NCBI RefSeq assembly: GCF_003122215.1
Contig: NZ_QEYD01000002.1
Location: forward strand, 186,001 to 250,000
DNA length: 64,000 bases
Direction of reading: 5' to 3'
DNA from: Pararhodobacter marinus
GTDB lineage: Bacteria > Pseudomonadota > Alphaproteobacteria > Rhodobacterales > Rhodobacteraceae
Part shown: positions 43,151-52,077 of the stretch, in pieces
Layout: the number at the start of each line of letters is the position of its first letter
Numbering within the stretch: the first letter of the stretch is position 1
Program-made: the position numbers and the translations under genes
The notes under the pieces: model-generated
The model's input: the letters and a program-made list of their open reading frames with translations, nothing else
Told to the model about the DNA's origin: nothing
Databases searched by the model: none

Positions 43151-44086
43151 ATGTCCCTGATCCTGCCGATTCTTCCGGTGCTGTTGCTCGTGGGCGCCGG
43201 TTACGCGCTGCGCGCCAGCGGCACCATCGCCCAGCCGCTCTGGGCCGGCATCGACATGCTGGGGTTCCGGCTGCTGATCCCCGCGATGGTCGTCCATGCG
43301 ATCTATCACGCCGATCTGGGCGAGGTGGCCGCCGGTCCTTTCGTGCCGCTGCTCGTGGTCGCGCTGACGCTCGTGGCGCTCGGCGCCTTCCTGTTGCGGC
43401 TTGTCATGCCGGGCCTGCCCGATGCCAGCTTCACGACAATCTTCCAGACCGGCACGCGCTGGAACGCCTTCATCGCCCTCAGCGCCGCCGAGCAATTCGC
43501 CGGACGCGAGGCGCTGGCCTGGCTGGCCGTGGCGATGGCCGCCACCATCGCCGTCATCAACATGGTGAACATCCTCGTGCTCGAGATCTGGGGCACGCCG
43601 CCTGAAGGTGCGCGCACCGGGCTCGGGGCGATGTTTCACAGCGTGTTCCGCAACCCGATGGTGCAGGCCTCGCTTCTGGGGCTGGCGCTGAACCTGTTCG
43701 CGGTTCCGGTGCCCGAGGTCCTGATGAACACGCTGGGGATGGCGGCAGCCGCGGCGCTGCCGGTGGGGCTGCTCTGCGTGGGCGCCGGGCTGATGCCGCG
43801 GCGGCTCGTGTCGGCCTCGGCGCCGATGTGGGCGGGGCTGATGCTGCGCCCGGTCATCGCGCCGCTGATCTTCGCCGCCGGGGCCTGGGCCCTGGGATTG
43901 TCGCACGCGGCCTTCCTGGCCGGCGCCTTCGTGCTTGCGGTGCCGGCGGCGGCCAACGGCTATGTCGTGGCGCGGCAGATGGGGGGCGATGCGGAGCTCT
44001 ACGCGGCGATCCTGACCTGGCAGACGCTGCTCTGCCTGCCGATGCTGCCGCTGGTCGCCTTCCTTGCGGACCGGCTGAGCGCCTGA
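43151..44086 (+). CDS. AEC-family transporter (auxin efflux carrier-like)
   Basis: 311 residues, about ten hydrophobic segments in two inverted halves, starting SLILPILPVLLLVGAGYAL. The first half contains FRLLIPAMVVHAIYHAD and the second GLLCVGAGLMPRRL and LRPVIAPLIFAAGAWAL, in the manner of AEC carriers for malonate, malate and other organic acids. No operon partner. The start at 43151 is the first ATG directly before the first helix. Confidence 0.85.
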   Translation: MSLILPILPVLLLVGAGYALRASGTIAQPLWAGIDMLGFRLLIPAMVVHAIYHADLGEVAAGPFVPLLVVALTLVALGAFLLRLVMPGLPDASFTTIFQTGTRWNAFIALSAAEQFAGREALAWLAVAMAATIAVINMVNILVLEIWGTPPEGARTGLGAMFHSVFRNPMVQASLLGLALNLFAVPVPEVLMNTLGMAAAAALPVGLLCVGAGLMPRRLVSASAPMWAGLMLRPVIAPLIFAAGAWALGLSHAAFLAGAFVLAVPAAANGYVVARQMGGDAELYAAILTWQTLLCLPMLPLVAFLADRLSA

Positions 44087-44094
44087 GCCCGGTC

Positions 44095-44544
44095 TCAGCC
44101 GGGCAGGGCGCCCGTCAGGACGTAGCGCAGGATCTCGACCACCTGCACGGGATCGCGCGCGACGGCCAGCGCGGCGGCATCCACTTCCTTGAGGGCATGG
44201 TCATGCTCGGGGCGCTGCAACACGATCAGCGATTTTCCCAGCGCGGCGGCATAGCCCGCGTCGAAGGCCGCGTTCCACTGCTTGTACTGCTCGCCGAAGC
44301 GCACGACGACGACATCCGCATCGGCGATGCCTTTCCGCGTGCGGATCGCGTTGACCATAGCGCCCTTGTGGTCGTGCCAGAACTTGGTGTCCTCGGCGCC
44401 CAGGATCGCCACGCCGCAATCGTCCGAGGCCGCGTGATCGGTCACGGGCCCGCTGAAGACCACGTCCAGCCCCTCGGCCCCGGCGGTGATCTGCTCGCGC
44501 CAGTCGGTGTGAATCTCGCCGCTCAGATAGACGGACAGGGTCAT
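44095..44544 (-). CDS. YtoQ family protein
   Basis: 149 residues, family length. LSVYLSGEIHTDWREQI at the N-terminus, then VVFSGPVTDHAASDDCG and ADADVVVVRFGEQYKQWNAAFDAGYAAALGK; this resembles the nucleoside 2-deoxyribosyltransferase-like fold to which YtoQ belongs. No experimentally known function. A GAGGAG site lies six bases before the ATG. Confidence 0.88.
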   Translation of the reverse strand: MTLSVYLSGEIHTDWREQITAGAEGLDVVFSGPVTDHAASDDCGVAILGAEDTKFWHDHKGAMVNAIRTRKGIADADVVVVRFGEQYKQWNAAFDAGYAAALGKSLIVLQRPEHDHALKEVDAAALAVARDPVQVVEILRYVLTGALPG

Positions 44545-44660
44545 GACGTGCTCCTCGCTCTGCTCGGCCTTCCCTAGCAGCGCGCGCCCGGCGGGTCGAG
44601 CCGCGCTTGACAGCCCCCCGCTTGCCCCTACCTTGGCCGCAGAAAACGGACGGGGCGGAT

Positions 44661-45632
44661 ATGAGCGGACTTCTGGCGCTACTCGATGACGTGGCGGGCA
44701 TCGCCAAGGTGGCCGCGGCCCAGATCGACGACATCGCCGGACAGGCGGCCAAGGCGGGCGCGAAGGCGGCGGGGGCGGTGATCGACGACGCGGCCGTGAC
44801 GCCGAAATACGTCCACGGCTTCGCCCCTGCGCGCGAGTTGCCCATCGTCGGCAAGATCGCCCTCGGCTCGATCCGCAACAAGCTGCTGATCTTGCTGCCC
44901 GCGGCGCTGCTGCTGTCGGCTTTCGCACCCTGGCTGATCACGCCGCTTCTGATGCTGGGCGGTTCGTATCTGTGCTTTGAGGGGGCCGAGAAGGTCTATC
45001 ACCTGTTCCGCCCGCACGCGCCCCATGCCGATGGACAGGTGCGCGACGTCAATCCCGAGCATCTGGAGGAACAGAAGGTCAAAGGCGCGATCAAGACCGA
45101 TTTCATCCTCTCGGCCGAGATCATGACCATCATCCTGTCCAATCTCGACCCCGATCAGGGCATCTGGATCGAAGCGGCGGCGCTCGCCATTGCCGGGATC
45201 GGGATCACCGTGGCCGTCTATGGCGGGGTTGCGCTGATCGTGAAGGCCGATGATTTCGGCCTGTGGCTGGCGCGGGTGGGCAACCTGTCGGGGACCCGCG
45301 CGCTGGGACGCGGCATCGTGCGCTTCATGCCGTGGTTCATGAAGGCGCTGATGGTGGTGGGCACGGCGGCGATGATCTGGGTCGGCGGCTCGATCATCCT
45401 GCACGGGCTCGATGTCTTCGGATTGCACGCGCCCTATGACTGGATCCACCACCAGGCCGAGGCCGTGGCCCAGGCCGTGGCCCGCTGGGAAGGTTTCGTC
45501 GCCTGGGCGGTGACCGCGTTCTTCGACGGGATCTTCGGGCTGGCCTACGGGCTCTTGCTGATCCCGCTGGCCACCTGGGTGATCAACCCGGTGATCGGCG
45601 CGCTGACCGGCGGCAACAAGCCCGCGCATTGA
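44661..45632 (+). CDS. DUF808 (YedI-like) membrane protein
   Basis: 323 residues starting MSGLLALLDDVAGIAKVAA. The N-terminal amphipathic stretch, PKYVHGFAPARELPIVGKIALGSIRNKL, and the following helices fit DUF808. Around six membrane helices; a histidine-containing loop YHLFRPHAPHADGQVRDVNPEHLEEQK sits in the middle. Function unknown. It stands as a single gene. Confidence 0.88.
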   Translation: MSGLLALLDDVAGIAKVAAAQIDDIAGQAAKAGAKAAGAVIDDAAVTPKYVHGFAPARELPIVGKIALGSIRNKLLILLPAALLLSAFAPWLITPLLMLGGSYLCFEGAEKVYHLFRPHAPHADGQVRDVNPEHLEEQKVKGAIKTDFILSAEIMTIILSNLDPDQGIWIEAAALAIAGIGITVAVYGGVALIVKADDFGLWLARVGNLSGTRALGRGIVRFMPWFMKALMVVGTAAMIWVGGSIILHGLDVFGLHAPYDWIHHQAEAVAQAVARWEGFVAWAVTAFFDGIFGLAYGLLLIPLATWVINPVIGALTGGNKPAH

Positions 45633-45698
45633 GCATTTGCCACGCCGCCCCTGAGCGTGCTTGACTGACCCCGATCACGGAAGGACGGGGACCGGGCG

Positions 45699-46418
45699 AT
45701 GTGCTGGACGATGGGGGTATCCGCGGCGATGGTGGCGCTTGGCGGGGCGGGCACCGTGGTGAGCGCGCGCCGCAAGGATCCGCTCGCGATCCCGGTGACG
45801 CTGGGCTATTTCACCCTGATGGAGGCGCTGCAGGTCGCAGGCTATGCGGTGATCGACCAATGCGGCACGCCGGTCAACGAAACGGTGACCTGGCTGAGCG
45901 TGATGCATATCGTCTTCCAGCCGCTCTTCATCAACGCCTTCGCCATGGCGCTGGTGGCGAAACCCGTCAGTACGGCGATCAAGGTCTGGGTCTTCTCGAT
46001 CTGCGCGGCCTCGTCGGTGCTGATGCTCATGCAGCTTTATCCCTTCGAATGGGCCGGGACCTGCGCGCCCGGCTCGCAGCTTTGCGCCGAGCGGCTCTGC
46101 ACCGTGTCGGGCGACTGGCACCAGGCCTGGGACGTACCCTATAACGGTCTGCTTGTGGGGCTCGAACGGGCGACGGGGACAAGTTGGGGCTTTCCCAGCT
46201 ACATGCTCGTGGCCTTCGCGCTGCCGCTCGTCTACGGCGCGTGGCGGCTGGTCATCTTCCACCTGCTGGCCGGGCCGGTGGCGGCGGGGCTGCTGACCTC
46301 GAATCCCAACGAGGTCCCGGCGATCTGGTGCCTGTTCTCGATCGTGATCGTGCTGGTGGCGCTGAGCCCGGTGATCCGCCGCTCGGTCACCGGCCCGGCC
46401 GCGGCGCCGTCGGGCTGA
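45699..46418 (+). CDS. DUF5765-like membrane protein
   Basis: 239 residues, about seven hydrophobic segments. The N-terminus CWTMGVSAAMVALGGAGTVVSARRKDP and the central MHIVFQPLFINAFAMAL recall DUF5765 membrane proteins. A cysteine-rich outer loop GTCAPGSQLCAERLCTVSGD lies near the middle. Function unknown. A dispersed 74-bp repeat begins five bases after the stop codon. Confidence 0.7.
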   Translation: MCWTMGVSAAMVALGGAGTVVSARRKDPLAIPVTLGYFTLMEALQVAGYAVIDQCGTPVNETVTWLSVMHIVFQPLFINAFAMALVAKPVSTAIKVWVFSICAASSVLMLMQLYPFEWAGTCAPGSQLCAERLCTVSGDWHQAWDVPYNGLLVGLERATGTSWGFPSYMLVAFALPLVYGAWRLVIFHLLAGPVAAGLLTSNPNEVPAIWCLFSIVIVLVALSPVIRRSVTGPAAAPSG

Positions 46419-46423
46419 CGGGG

Positions 46424-46497
46424 CAGGGGGGCTGTCTGCCCCCCTCTTTGCCTGACGGCAAATTCACCCCCCGAGGATATTTGCGGCGTAAAGATGC
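46424..46497 (+). repeat. 74-bp dispersed intergenic repeat, copy 1
   Basis: Identical over 74 bases to the reverse complement of 55166-55239. It contains a GGGGGC/GCCCCC hairpin, a second small inverted repeat (TGCCtgacGGCA), and the core CACCCCCCGAGGATATTTGC. It lies between the membrane protein gene and the M3 peptidase gene and may serve as the terminator of the former. Confidence 0.95.
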
Positions 46498-46591
46498 GAG
46501 GGGCGCGGCGCAGGCGTCCCGGGGGGTTTGATCCGGCGGCGTTTCGTGCCCATCTAAGGGGAAACGGAATGACCCCTTGAAAGGCCCGACG

Positions 46592-48601
46592 ATGACCAAT
46601 GCGCTGCTGACCGACTGGAAAGGTCCTTTCTCGCTGCCCCCGTTCGACCAGATCCGCGACGAGGATTTCGCGCCCGCTTTCGAGGCGGCGCTGGAGCAGG
46701 GTCGCGCGACGATCGCCACGATCGCGGAGAACCCCGAGACCCCGACCTTCGCCAACACGATCGAGGCGCTCGAGCGCGCGGACGGGCTTCTGGATCGGGT
46801 AGCGGGAGTGTTCTTCAACCTTGCCGGCTCGGATTCGAACCCCGCGCGGCAGGCGCTGCAGCGCGATCTGGCGCCGAAGCTTTCGGCCTATTCGAGCGAG
46901 ATCACCTCGAATGCCGCGCTCTGGGGGCGGATTGCCGATCTCTGGGCGCGCAAGGACGATCTGGGCCTGACACCGGAGCAGGAGCGCGTACTGATGCTCT
47001 ATCACCGCCTGTTCCGGCGCGCGGGCGCGGCGCTTGACGGGGACGCCGCCGCGCGCATGGCGGCGGTGAAATCCGAGCTGGCCTCGCTGGGCACGCAATT
47101 CACCCAGAACCTGCTGGCGGACGAGGCCGCGTGGTTCATGCCGCTCGACGATCTGTCCGGTCTGCCCGATTTCGTCACCGATACCGCCGCCGCGGCCGCG
47201 CGCGAGCGCGGGATGGACGGCCATATCGTCACGCTCAACCGGTCGCTGATCGTGCCGTTCCTGCAATATTCCACCCGCCGCGACCTGCGCGAGAAGGCCT
47301 ACGAAGCCTGGGGCGCGCGCGGGGCGAATGGCGGCGAGACCGACAACCGCGCGATTGCCGCGCGCACGCTGGCGCTGCGCCAGGAGCGGGCCTCGCTTCT
47401 GGGCTACGAGAGTTTCGCCCGCTTCAAGCTGGAACCCGAGATGGCCGGCAGCCCCGATGCGGTGCGCAACCTGCTGATGCGGGTCTGGGATCCCGCCCGG
47501 GCCAAGGCCGAGGAAGACGCGGCGGCGATGGAGGCGATGCTTCATGCCGACGGATACGAGGGTCCGCTTCAGCCCTGGGACTGGCGCTATTACGCCGAGA
47601 AGCGGCGCCACGCGCTGCACGATTTCGACGAGGCGGCGCTGAAGCCCTACCTGTCGCTCGACAAGATGATCGAGGCGGCCTTCGACGTCGCGCATCGTCT
47701 GTTCGGGCTGGACTTCGAGCCGCTCGACGTGCCGCTCTATCATCCCGATGCGCGGGCCTGGAACGTCACCCGCGACGGGCGGCACATGGCGGTGTTCATC
47801 GGCGACTATTTCGCGCGGGCCTCGAAACGCTCGGGGGCGTGGATGTCGAGCTTCCGTGACCAGTCGGCGATGGATGGCGAGGTCCGCCCGGTCGTCGTCA
47901 ATGTCTGCAACTTCGCCAAGGGCGACCCGGCGCTGTTGTCATGGGACGATGCGCGCACGCTGTTCCATGAATTCGGCCATGCGCTGCACGGGATGCTGAC
48001 GGATGTGACCTACAAGATGATCTCGGGCACCTCGGTGGCGCGCGATTTCGTGGAACTGCCCAGCCAGTTGTACGAACACTGGCTGGATGTGCCCGAGGTG
48101 ATCGAAACCCATGCCCGGCACTGGAAGACCGGCGAGCCGATGCCCGAAGAGCTGCGCGAGAAGCTGAAAAGCGCGTCCACCTGGGATCAGGGCTTTGCCA
48201 CGGTGGAATTCCTGGCCTCGGCGATCGTCGATCTGGAATTCCACGACGGCCCGCCCCCGGCCGACCCGATGCAGAAACAGGCCGAGGTGCTGGAGACTAT
48301 CGGTCTGCCGCAGGCCATCCGGATGCGCCACGCGACGCCGCATTTCGCGCATGTTTTCGCGGGCGACGGCTATTCCTCGGGCTATTACAGCTACATGTGG
48401 TCCGAGGTGATGGATGCCGATGCCTTCGCCGCGTTCGAGGAAGCGGGCAGCGCCTTCGACCCGGAAACCGCCCGCAAGCTCGAGGATTTCATCCTGTCGA
48501 AAGGTGGCTCGGATGAAGCCGAGACCCTGTATCGTCAGTTCCGCGGCTCGATGCCGGGTGTCGATGCGTTGCTGAAGGGCCGGGGACTGATCGCGGCGTA
48601 A
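46592..48601 (+). CDS. M3-family zinc oligopeptidase
   Basis: 669 residues. Zinc motif HEFGH at residues 459-463, with the downstream glutamate region and the C-terminal GDGYSSGYYSYMWSEVMDADAFAAFEE typical of the dipeptidyl carboxypeptidase (Dcp)/oligopeptidase A group. No signal peptide, so it degrades cytoplasmic peptides. ATG 46592 (MTNALLTDWKGPFSLPPFDQI) is preferred; an in-frame TTG at 46577 would add five residues. Confidence 0.94.
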   Translation: MTNALLTDWKGPFSLPPFDQIRDEDFAPAFEAALEQGRATIATIAENPETPTFANTIEALERADGLLDRVAGVFFNLAGSDSNPARQALQRDLAPKLSAYSSEITSNAALWGRIADLWARKDDLGLTPEQERVLMLYHRLFRRAGAALDGDAAARMAAVKSELASLGTQFTQNLLADEAAWFMPLDDLSGLPDFVTDTAAAAARERGMDGHIVTLNRSLIVPFLQYSTRRDLREKAYEAWGARGANGGETDNRAIAARTLALRQERASLLGYESFARFKLEPEMAGSPDAVRNLLMRVWDPARAKAEEDAAAMEAMLHADGYEGPLQPWDWRYYAEKRRHALHDFDEAALKPYLSLDKMIEAAFDVAHRLFGLDFEPLDVPLYHPDARAWNVTRDGRHMAVFIGDYFARASKRSGAWMSSFRDQSAMDGEVRPVVVNVCNFAKGDPALLSWDDARTLFHEFGHALHGMLTDVTYKMISGTSVARDFVELPSQLYEHWLDVPEVIETHARHWKTGEPMPEELREKLKSASTWDQGFATVEFLASAIVDLEFHDGPPPADPMQKQAEVLETIGLPQAIRMRHATPHFAHVFAGDGYSSGYYSYMWSEVMDADAFAAFEEAGSAFDPETARKLEDFILSKGGSDEAETLYRQFRGSMPGVDALLKGRGLIAA

Positions 48602-48860
48602 GCCGACCGTCGCGGATGTCCGGCAGATGGGCTTCGATCGCGCGCAGCATGGCATGCGTGCGGTCGCATCCGTAAAGCGCCTGGTAGTGGGCGATCAGCG
48701 CGGCGCGGAGCGGCGCGGGCTCGGCGGCGAAAACCTGGTCAAACAGGCGCGAGACACGGGCCCGGCGTTTCAGCGCCGGACCGAAGGCGCGCAGGGCGCG
48801 CAGGGAGGCGACCCCGAGGTCGCGGAATCGGGGAAAGACGGTCTGAGGACTTTTACGCAT
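48489..48860 (-). CDS. Small hypothetical protein
   Basis: 123 residues if ATG 48860 is used, preceded by GGAGAG with good spacing. The first 85 residues look protein-like: a basic helix (FRDLGVASLRALRAFGPALKRRARVSRLFDQVF) and APLRAALIAHYQALYGCDRTHAMLRAIEAHLPDI. The last 38 residues read antisense through the 3' end of the peptidase gene and are low-complexity, so the true end may have been lost by a frameshift. I do not recognise the family. It is in the same orientation as, and about 130 bases downstream of, the WYL regulator. Confidence 0.5.
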   Translation of the reverse strand: MRKSPQTVFPRFRDLGVASLRALRAFGPALKRRARVSRLFDQVFAAEPAPLRAALIAHYQALYGCDRTHAMLRAIEAHLPDIRDGRLTPRSVPGPSATHRHPASSRGTDDTGSRLHPSHLSTG

Positions 48861-48986
48861 CACACTCTCCACTGGGACGCAAACATACGCGCGTCTCAGC
48901 CCCTGATTGCAGGCGGAACATGGCAAAAATAGGGAGCGCGGTAACCTTAATGCTCTACCCTGCGACTTTTCCGCATGTCCTGAGTG

Positions 48987-49679
48987 CTAGGTTCCGGAAC
49001 CGCGTGCCCGGCGCGTCGAGTGGGCGCGCAGCAACGGGACGCGCTGCGGGCGGAAACTGCCGCCTGCGCACAGGCTCTCGATCCGGTTGACGTGGAAATA
49101 GCGGTAATCCATTCGCATCCGGCACCAGCCCAGCAACATGAGCGTCCGCTCGCTATACGAAACGCCGAGCGGCCAGACCTCGCGCTCGGTCACGCGCTCC
49201 TGACGATCGCGATAGGTGATGTGCACGCTCACCTCGTCCCAGCAGCAGGTCCGCAGAAGGTCCAGGTCGATCCCGGGCGCGGCCCGCGCGGTGCCGGGAT
49301 GCCAGGCCGTATGCGTGTGGTGCAGCGCCGCGCGCGCCTGCGCATCGGGGAGCGTCGCGACAATGCGCGCGAGCGCATCGCGCCCGGCGCGGGTCAGCGT
49401 ATCGTCGCCTAGATGCGACAGCGCGGTCTGCGCCAGCATCAGCGCTTCGATTTCCAGCCGCGAGAAACTTTGCGGCGGCAGCGCGGTATCCTCGGTCAGG
49501 GTATAGCCCAGCCCTGCCTCGCCGTCGATCAGCGCGCCGCCCGCCCGCAGGGTGGCGATGTCGCGGTATAGCTGACGCGCCGACACGCCGGTTTCGGCGG
49601 CCAGCCGGGCGGCGGTGACGGGCGCGGGCAAGCGGCGCAGCGCGGTCATCAGGCGCATCAGGCGATCGGTGCGGGCCAT
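48987..49679 (-). CDS. YafY-type HTH/WYL transcriptional regulator
   Basis: 230 residues. An N-terminal helix-turn-helix (RLMRLMTALRRLPAPVTAARLAAETGVSARQLYRDIATLRAGGALI) is followed by a WYL-like ligand domain (VSVHITYRDRQERVTEREVWPLGVSYSERTLMLLGWCRMRMDYRYFHVNRIESL). It is divergent from a glutathione S-transferase gene with 69 bases between, an arrangement that suggests local control of that gene. The ligand is unknown. Confidence 0.88.
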   Translation of the reverse strand: MARTDRLMRLMTALRRLPAPVTAARLAAETGVSARQLYRDIATLRAGGALIDGEAGLGYTLTEDTALPPQSFSRLEIEALMLAQTALSHLGDDTLTRAGRDALARIVATLPDAQARAALHHTHTAWHPGTARAAPGIDLDLLRTCCWDEVSVHITYRDRQERVTEREVWPLGVSYSERTLMLLGWCRMRMDYRYFHVNRIESLCAGGSFRPQRVPLLRAHSTRRARGSGT

Positions 49680-49690
49680 GTCATCCTGCC

Positions 49691-49716
49691 GTAAACTGTC
49701 AGCAGACCCTGCTTAC
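49691..49716. promoter_or_regulatory. Possible operator between WYL regulator and GST genes
   Basis: GTAAAC (49691-49696) and GCTTAC (49711-49716) form an imperfect inverted repeat around CTGTCAGCAG-like sequence in the 69-bp divergent region. Weak symmetry; proposed only from position. Confidence 0.3.
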
Positions 49717-49748
49717 AACACGGGTATCGAAAACCAAAGGAGCCTTCG

Positions 49749-50366
49749 ATGCCCGTTCTTTACCACGCCTATCACACCCGCTCTTCGTCTCTGGTGACGC
49801 TGATCGACGAGCTTGGCGCCGATGTCGGCATCCGCGATGTGTCGGTTCGCCGGGGCGATGGCAGCGGCGCGGTGGACCCCGCCAATCCCCATCCCGAAGG
49901 CAAGGTGCCCTACCTGGTCGACGGCGATGAGCACCTCCGCGAGCGCGGGGCGATCATGCTCTACCTGACCGACCGTTATCCCGAGGCAGGGCTGGGGCCG
50001 GTCCATGGCGCGCCCGGGCGCGGGGCCTATCTGTCGTGGCTGTCCTATTACCAGGGCGTGATGGAGCCCTTGTTGCTGCTGCGCGTGGCCGGGCTCAGCC
50101 ACCCGGTCATCGGCGAGACGCTGCGCGATGTGGACACGATGACCGCCCGGCTGGCCGAGGCGCTTGAGCGCGGACCGTGGCTACTGGGCGAGCGGTTTTC
50201 CGCGGCGGACCTGCTTTGCGTTAGCCCGTTCGGCTGGCTGCCCGACCTGATCCCCGATCATCCGGCGATCCGCGACTGGGTGCGGCGCTGCGAAGAGCGC
50301 CCGGCGGCGCAACGCACGCGGGCGCGCGACGCGGCCTCGGCGGCGCGGGTGGCAGAGATGGCCTGA
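49749..50366 (+). CDS. Glutathione S-transferase family protein
   Basis: 205 residues. Thioredoxin-like N-terminal domain with NPHPEGKVPYLVDGD (cis-proline loop) and HLRERGAIMLYLTDRYPE (glutathione-binding Glu/Arg region), then an all-helical domain with WLLGERFSAADLLCVSPFGWL. A strong AAAGGAG precedes the ATG. Likely role in detoxification or stress; probably controlled by the divergent WYL regulator. Confidence 0.92.
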   Translation: MPVLYHAYHTRSSSLVTLIDELGADVGIRDVSVRRGDGSGAVDPANPHPEGKVPYLVDGDEHLRERGAIMLYLTDRYPEAGLGPVHGAPGRGAYLSWLSYYQGVMEPLLLLRVAGLSHPVIGETLRDVDTMTARLAEALERGPWLLGERFSAADLLCVSPFGWLPDLIPDHPAIRDWVRRCEERPAAQRTRARDAASAARVAEMA

Positions 50367-50387
50367 GCACGAGACCGGCTGAGCCAG

Positions 50388-50422
50388 AAAAAACCCCGGC
50401 GCGGCAGGGACCGGGCCGGGGT
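50388..50422 (-). terminator. Terminator of the J-domain protein gene
   Basis: ACCCCGGC (50393-50400) pairs with GCCGGGGT (50415-50422); on the minus strand the stem is followed by a run of six T residues. Confidence 0.75.
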
Positions 50423-50445
50423 CTTGCGCGTCGGACCGGGTGCCG

Positions 50446-51084
50446 TCACTCGCGGAAGTGGCGGCTTTCCTTGATCTGGTCCCAGGCCCAGACGACTTCC
50501 TGCAGGCGTTCTTCGTCCGCGCGGTTGCCGCCGTTCAGATCCGGGTGAAGATCTTTCACCAGGCTCTTGTATTGCTTGCGGATTTCGTTGCGGCTCATGG
50601 TGTCCCGGGCGTCCAGGATCTCAAGCGCCTTGCGCTCGGTCGAGGGCAGCTTGCGGGTTGCCGAACCGCGCCCGGGGGCCGGTTGATCGGCGCGCCGGCG
50701 GGTCGCGTTGTCGCCCAGGATCTGGAACGGATCGTCGATGCCGTGGCGCGACCAGTCCCGCCGTTCTCCGGTGCCGAAAGCATCCGTTGCCCGGCCCCAG
50801 ACGCGGTCGCGCTCCATGGTCTCGTTCTGCTCGGCCTCGGTCTGGCCCGAGAAGAAATTCCATTTCAGATTGTATTCGCGCACGTGATCCTTGCAGAACC
50901 ATAGGTAGTCGTCCAGCGCATCGGGCGAGCGCGGGGCGCGGTATTGGCCCGGCTCGTTGCAGCCGGGATGCTGACAGATGCGCGACGAGGTCTCGACCGC
51001 CCCGGACATCCCGCGGCGACCGCGGGCTTTTTTCTTTTTGTCGCTGGACGCGCGCATATCGAAGCTGAAGGGATCGCGTGACAT
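50446..51084 (-). CDS. J-domain (DnaJ-like) protein
   Basis: 212 residues. Unlike DnaJ, the J domain is at the C-terminus (about residues 150-208): KALEILDARDTMSRNEIRKQYKSLVKDLHPDLNGG, with the HPD triad. The N-terminal part has a possible metal site, CQHPGCNEPGQYRAP...YLWFCKDHV. Proteins of this type sit next to cobS in many alphaproteobacteria; here cobS is 7.5 kb away on the same strand. Presumed DnaK co-chaperone. Confidence 0.9.
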   Translation of the reverse strand: MSRDPFSFDMRASSDKKKKARGRRGMSGAVETSSRICQHPGCNEPGQYRAPRSPDALDDYLWFCKDHVREYNLKWNFFSGQTEAEQNETMERDRVWGRATDAFGTGERRDWSRHGIDDPFQILGDNATRRRADQPAPGRGSATRKLPSTERKALEILDARDTMSRNEIRKQYKSLVKDLHPDLNGGNRADEERLQEVVWAWDQIKESRHFRE

Positions 51085-51277
51085 GGGTGCCGTGAATTGC
51101 CTGTGGTTTTAGCCTGCCTGACCGCAAGGCTCCGCAACGGCGGACCATCCCTGCGACTCGGAGGCGGTACTTTACAGCTTTGAGGGACCAAAAGAAAAGC
51201 GAAAGGCGCCGCGTCCGGCGCCCTGCATTCCCTTTGTCCCTGACATGGCCGTGAGCCGCGCGTGAGGCCGTGGGGCC

Positions 51278-51841
51278 TCAGCGCTCGTCGTGGCGGGTCT
51301 CGTGGCCGTCGGACTCGGCGTCGTCATCCGGGCCCGGATCCGCGCGGGGACGCAGCACCGGCTCGTTGCGCGCCGCCCCTTCCGAGCGCAGCATCGCCCC
51401 CGATCGGAACAGCGGCTCGCGCCGTTTGGCAGGCGCGGTGGGCTCGTCCTCGACCGCCGCAGCGGGTTGCGGCGCGGGCTGAGGGGCCGGTTTCGCGGCC
51501 AGTTTCGGAGCCGGCGCAACGACCGGTGGCGCGGCGCGCTCGGCTTCAGGGTCGATCCCCGCCGGGGCGGCCTGAGCGGCGGCCAGCGCGGCCCCGGCAT
51601 CGGGGCGCCGGACGCCTGTTTCGCGGGTGAAGATCATCACCACCTGCTGCGATTGCTTCGTCGCCCCGAAGGCCGAGCGCGTCTCGCAGGGCATGGTTTC
51701 GCAGCGGACGAATTGCCAGCCGCCCGCGGATTCGGCGTTGATGCTTTCGGCAAGGGTATGCGCGAAGCGCTCGGCGGTGGTCTTCAGACCCTTGACCCGG
51801 ACGGCGCGCACCGGCGCGGGGACGACCTTGTATTCGAACAT
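51278..51841 (-). CDS. DUF4177-like protein with Pro/Ala-rich tail
   Basis: 187 residues. The first 75 residues, MFEYKVVPAPVRAVRVKGLKT...INAESAGGWQFVRCETMPCETRS, fit the small DUF4177 beta-sheet domain; the rest is a Pro/Ala/Lys-rich and then acidic disordered tail. No signal peptide. Function unknown. The in-frame upstream extension to 52015 looks like shadow coding. Confidence 0.75.
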   Translation of the reverse strand: MFEYKVVPAPVRAVRVKGLKTTAERFAHTLAESINAESAGGWQFVRCETMPCETRSAFGATKQSQQVVMIFTRETGVRRPDAGAALAAAQAAPAGIDPEAERAAPPVVAPAPKLAAKPAPQPAPQPAAAVEDEPTAPAKRREPLFRSGAMLRSEGAARNEPVLRPRADPGPDDDAESDGHETRHDER

Positions 51842-52077
51842 GGAGGTTTCCGGCAGCTTCCCTGAGGCATTGTCGAGGCGTATCCGCGCCTTTTGCGGCA
51901 ATCGGCGACCCATTGCAAGCGACCTCGGCCGCCATCGGCTGCGTGCCGCACATCGGCGGGTTTTTGGCCGCCCGGCCGTCCTGCGGCATGAAGATTTCAG
52001 CCCTGCCACGCGCATGTGATTGCATGGCCGCGCTGGCCGGTGCTAGCGTCGGGACACATTTCGATGGAGGGATTCAC

